Assembly (NCBI RefSeq): GCF_900109725.1
Contig: NZ_FOBC01000020.1
Location: 1 to 64,000, forward strand
Source: Halomonas daqiaonensis
GTDB taxonomy: Bacteria > Pseudomonadota > Gammaproteobacteria > Pseudomonadales > Halomonadaceae
Length of the DNA: 64,000 bases
Reading direction: 5' to 3'
How positions within the stretch are numbered: the first letter of the stretch is position 1; the number at the start of each line of letters is the position of its first letter. Both the position numbers and the translations under genes were made by a program. Shown one piece after another: positions 62,928 to 64,000 of the stretch. The notes beneath the pieces were generated by a model. The model was not told the DNA's origin. It saw only the letters and a list, made by a program, of their open reading frames with translations, and did no database searches.

Positions 62928-63734
62928 TCACTGCATGATCATGCCGCCATCGATCATTAGCAGCTGGCCGGTCATGTAGTCCGACTCGGGGCTGGCCAGA
63001 AAGGAGGCCGTACCCACCACATCCTCAGGGTAGGAGTAGCGCTTCATCAGGATCATCTTTTCGGCAAGCTCATCCATGGACTGGCCCTGCTTGTCGAACT
63101 TGCCGATGCTGACAAGATCCTTGTCAAGCTGCTCCCACAGCTCGGTACGCACGACACCGGGACCGTAGCCATTGACGGTAATGTTGTGGTCGATCAGCGC
63201 CTTGGCGCCACCGTTGATCATTGCCAGCACGGCGTGCTTGCTGCAGGCATAGGGCACCACGTCATCGAAGGCCTGGCGCGACAGTATGGAGCCCACGTTG
63301 AGTATCTTGTAGGGCCCGTTCTCCTTACCCTGCTTGATCATCTGCTTGGCGGCTTCCTGCATCCCTAGAAGGCATCCTAGGGCATTAACGTCCATGATCT
63401 GTCGCCAATTCTCTTCGGTGATATCTAGAAACATCAAAGGCTTGTTGATGCCGGCATTGTTGACCATGACATTAATGCTTCCAAAGGCATCGACGGTGGC
63501 CTTCACAGCGGCCTTCATCTGGTCGCGCTCAGTGACGTTCAGTTTGACAGTGATGGCCTTGCCGCCATCCCTTTCGTTGATGCGCTTGGCAACTTCCTCA
63601 CATCCTTCGATATTCAAATCAGCCACGCAGACATTAGCACCCTGCTCGGCATAGTGCTCGGCGACAGCAGCACCCATACCGCGAGCGGCACCAGTGATCA
63701 GACAGTTTTTTCCTTTCAGACGGGTCTTATCCAT
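62928..63734 (-). CDS. SDR-family oxidoreductase
   Basis: The 268-residue short-chain dehydrogenase has TGAARGMG (residues 14-21), VNNAG (91-95), catalytic Ser149, Tyr162 and Lys166 (PYACSKHAV). The Asp at the end of strand 2 (VCVADLN) favours NAD(H). It interconverts an alcohol and a ketone, perhaps a cyclic polyol. GGAGG lies seven bases before the ATG. It converges on the fusion regulator and has its own promoter region to the right. Confidence 0.9.
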   Translation of the reverse strand: MDKTRLKGKNCLITGAARGMGAAVAEHYAEQGANVCVADLNIEGCEEVAKRINERDGGKAITVKLNVTERDQMKAAVKATVDAFGSINVMVNNAGINKPLMFLDITEENWRQIMDVNALGCLLGMQEAAKQMIKQGKENGPYKILNVGSILSRQAFDDVVPYACSKHAVLAMINGGAKALIDHNITVNGYGPGVVRTELWEQLDKDLVSIGKFDKQGQSMDELAEKMILMKRYSYPEDVVGTASFLASPESDYMTGQLLMIDGGMIMQ

Positions 63735-64000
63735 GGGGTGACCTCCAGGTATTTTTGTTCAAATAGAATGTGTCCCCGTTGAACACATCCCAACCGTTTT
63801 GGCAAATATGTATATCGAGAAAGCAGGATGAAATGTACTCCCCTCTTCAGACTGTATTTCACCATGCAGTGCAGATTGTCCAATACTTGGCTCAAGAGTC
63901 ATAGTTGCCACCAGCACCATTTTGACCAGTTTGGTTTTTTTGCTTCCAATGACAGTTCTTTGTCGTTTCATGTGGATTTAGTCTGATCGGTCCCCCGTTG
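63735..64000. promoter_or_regulatory. Upstream region of the SDR gene
   Basis: 266 bases to the window end with no convincing gene. ATGTGT (63768-63773) and ACACAT (63783-63788) form a 6-bp inverted repeat with a 9-base spacer close to the start of the SDR gene. This is the size of a regulator half-site pair. T-rich tracts occur further up. Confidence 0.35.

Overview
The window looks like chromosomal DNA of a GC-rich gammaproteobacterium, most likely a Halomonas-type marine or halophilic heterotroph. The reasons are MvaT-type H-NS proteins, TRAP-TAXI and tripartite tricarboxylate (TTT) transporters with periplasmic binding proteins, umuDC, and small-molecule catabolic operons facing LysR or GntR regulators. 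No rRNA, tRNA or CRISPR array was seen. The genus is an inference.

Layout. 0-3.9 kb: an ISL3 transposase fragment, a four-PAS GGDEF/EAL protein and two transposase remnants. 3.8-10.7 kb: an AtuA-type enzyme pair with a TRAP-TAXI transporter, facing a LysR regulator and an AbrB-family permease. 10.7-11.3 kb: two IS3 remnants meeting head to head. 11.5-21.8 kb: a sugar-acid catabolic unit (TctCBA, enolase-superfamily dehydratase, DapA-family lyase, two 2-hydroxyacid dehydrogenases, IlvD/Edd dehydratase, GntR regulator). 21.8-22.8 kb: nested IS scars (IS3, IS30 fragment and a 206-bp MITE-like element with target duplication). 22.8-28.3 kb: a second TTT transporter with a class V aminotransferase fold enzyme and a LysR regulator.

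28.6-35.3 kb is an accessory, visibly more AT-rich defence island. It holds a decaying mvaT copy, a fold-back element built on seven copies of an 11-bp motif, a two-gene module (a diverged diadenylate-cyclase-like protein plus a two-TM beta-barrel effector of the Cap15 type) between attC-like sites, and a type II CBASS operon capV-dncV-cap2-cap3. The E2 domain of cap2 has no ATG, GTG or TTG start. 35.6-39.7 kb is a DNA-damage cluster (HTH protein, SRAP peptidase, secreted EEP nuclease with helix-hairpin-helix, umuDC with a LexA box). An outer-membrane beta-barrel gene follows.

41.3-44.6 kb contains three sequences that match the SAM-II riboswitch, two in tandem, the first followed by a terminator it could control. 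They precede three unrecognised proteins and a broken metK. The intact mvaT copy is at 45.9 kb. 46.5-63.7 kb is a second catabolic region: 3-oxoacid CoA-transferase, NDH-2, a BKACE enzyme, a sugar-type ABC importer, maleylacetate reductase, an amidohydrolase, a 6PGDH-type dehydrogenase, an intradiol dioxygenase, a RutE-like reductase, a TSUP permease, a winged-helix/solute-binding fusion regulator and an SDR. Together these suggest import of a hydroxylated ring compound, ring cleavage to maleylacetate and beta-ketoadipate, and CoA activation.
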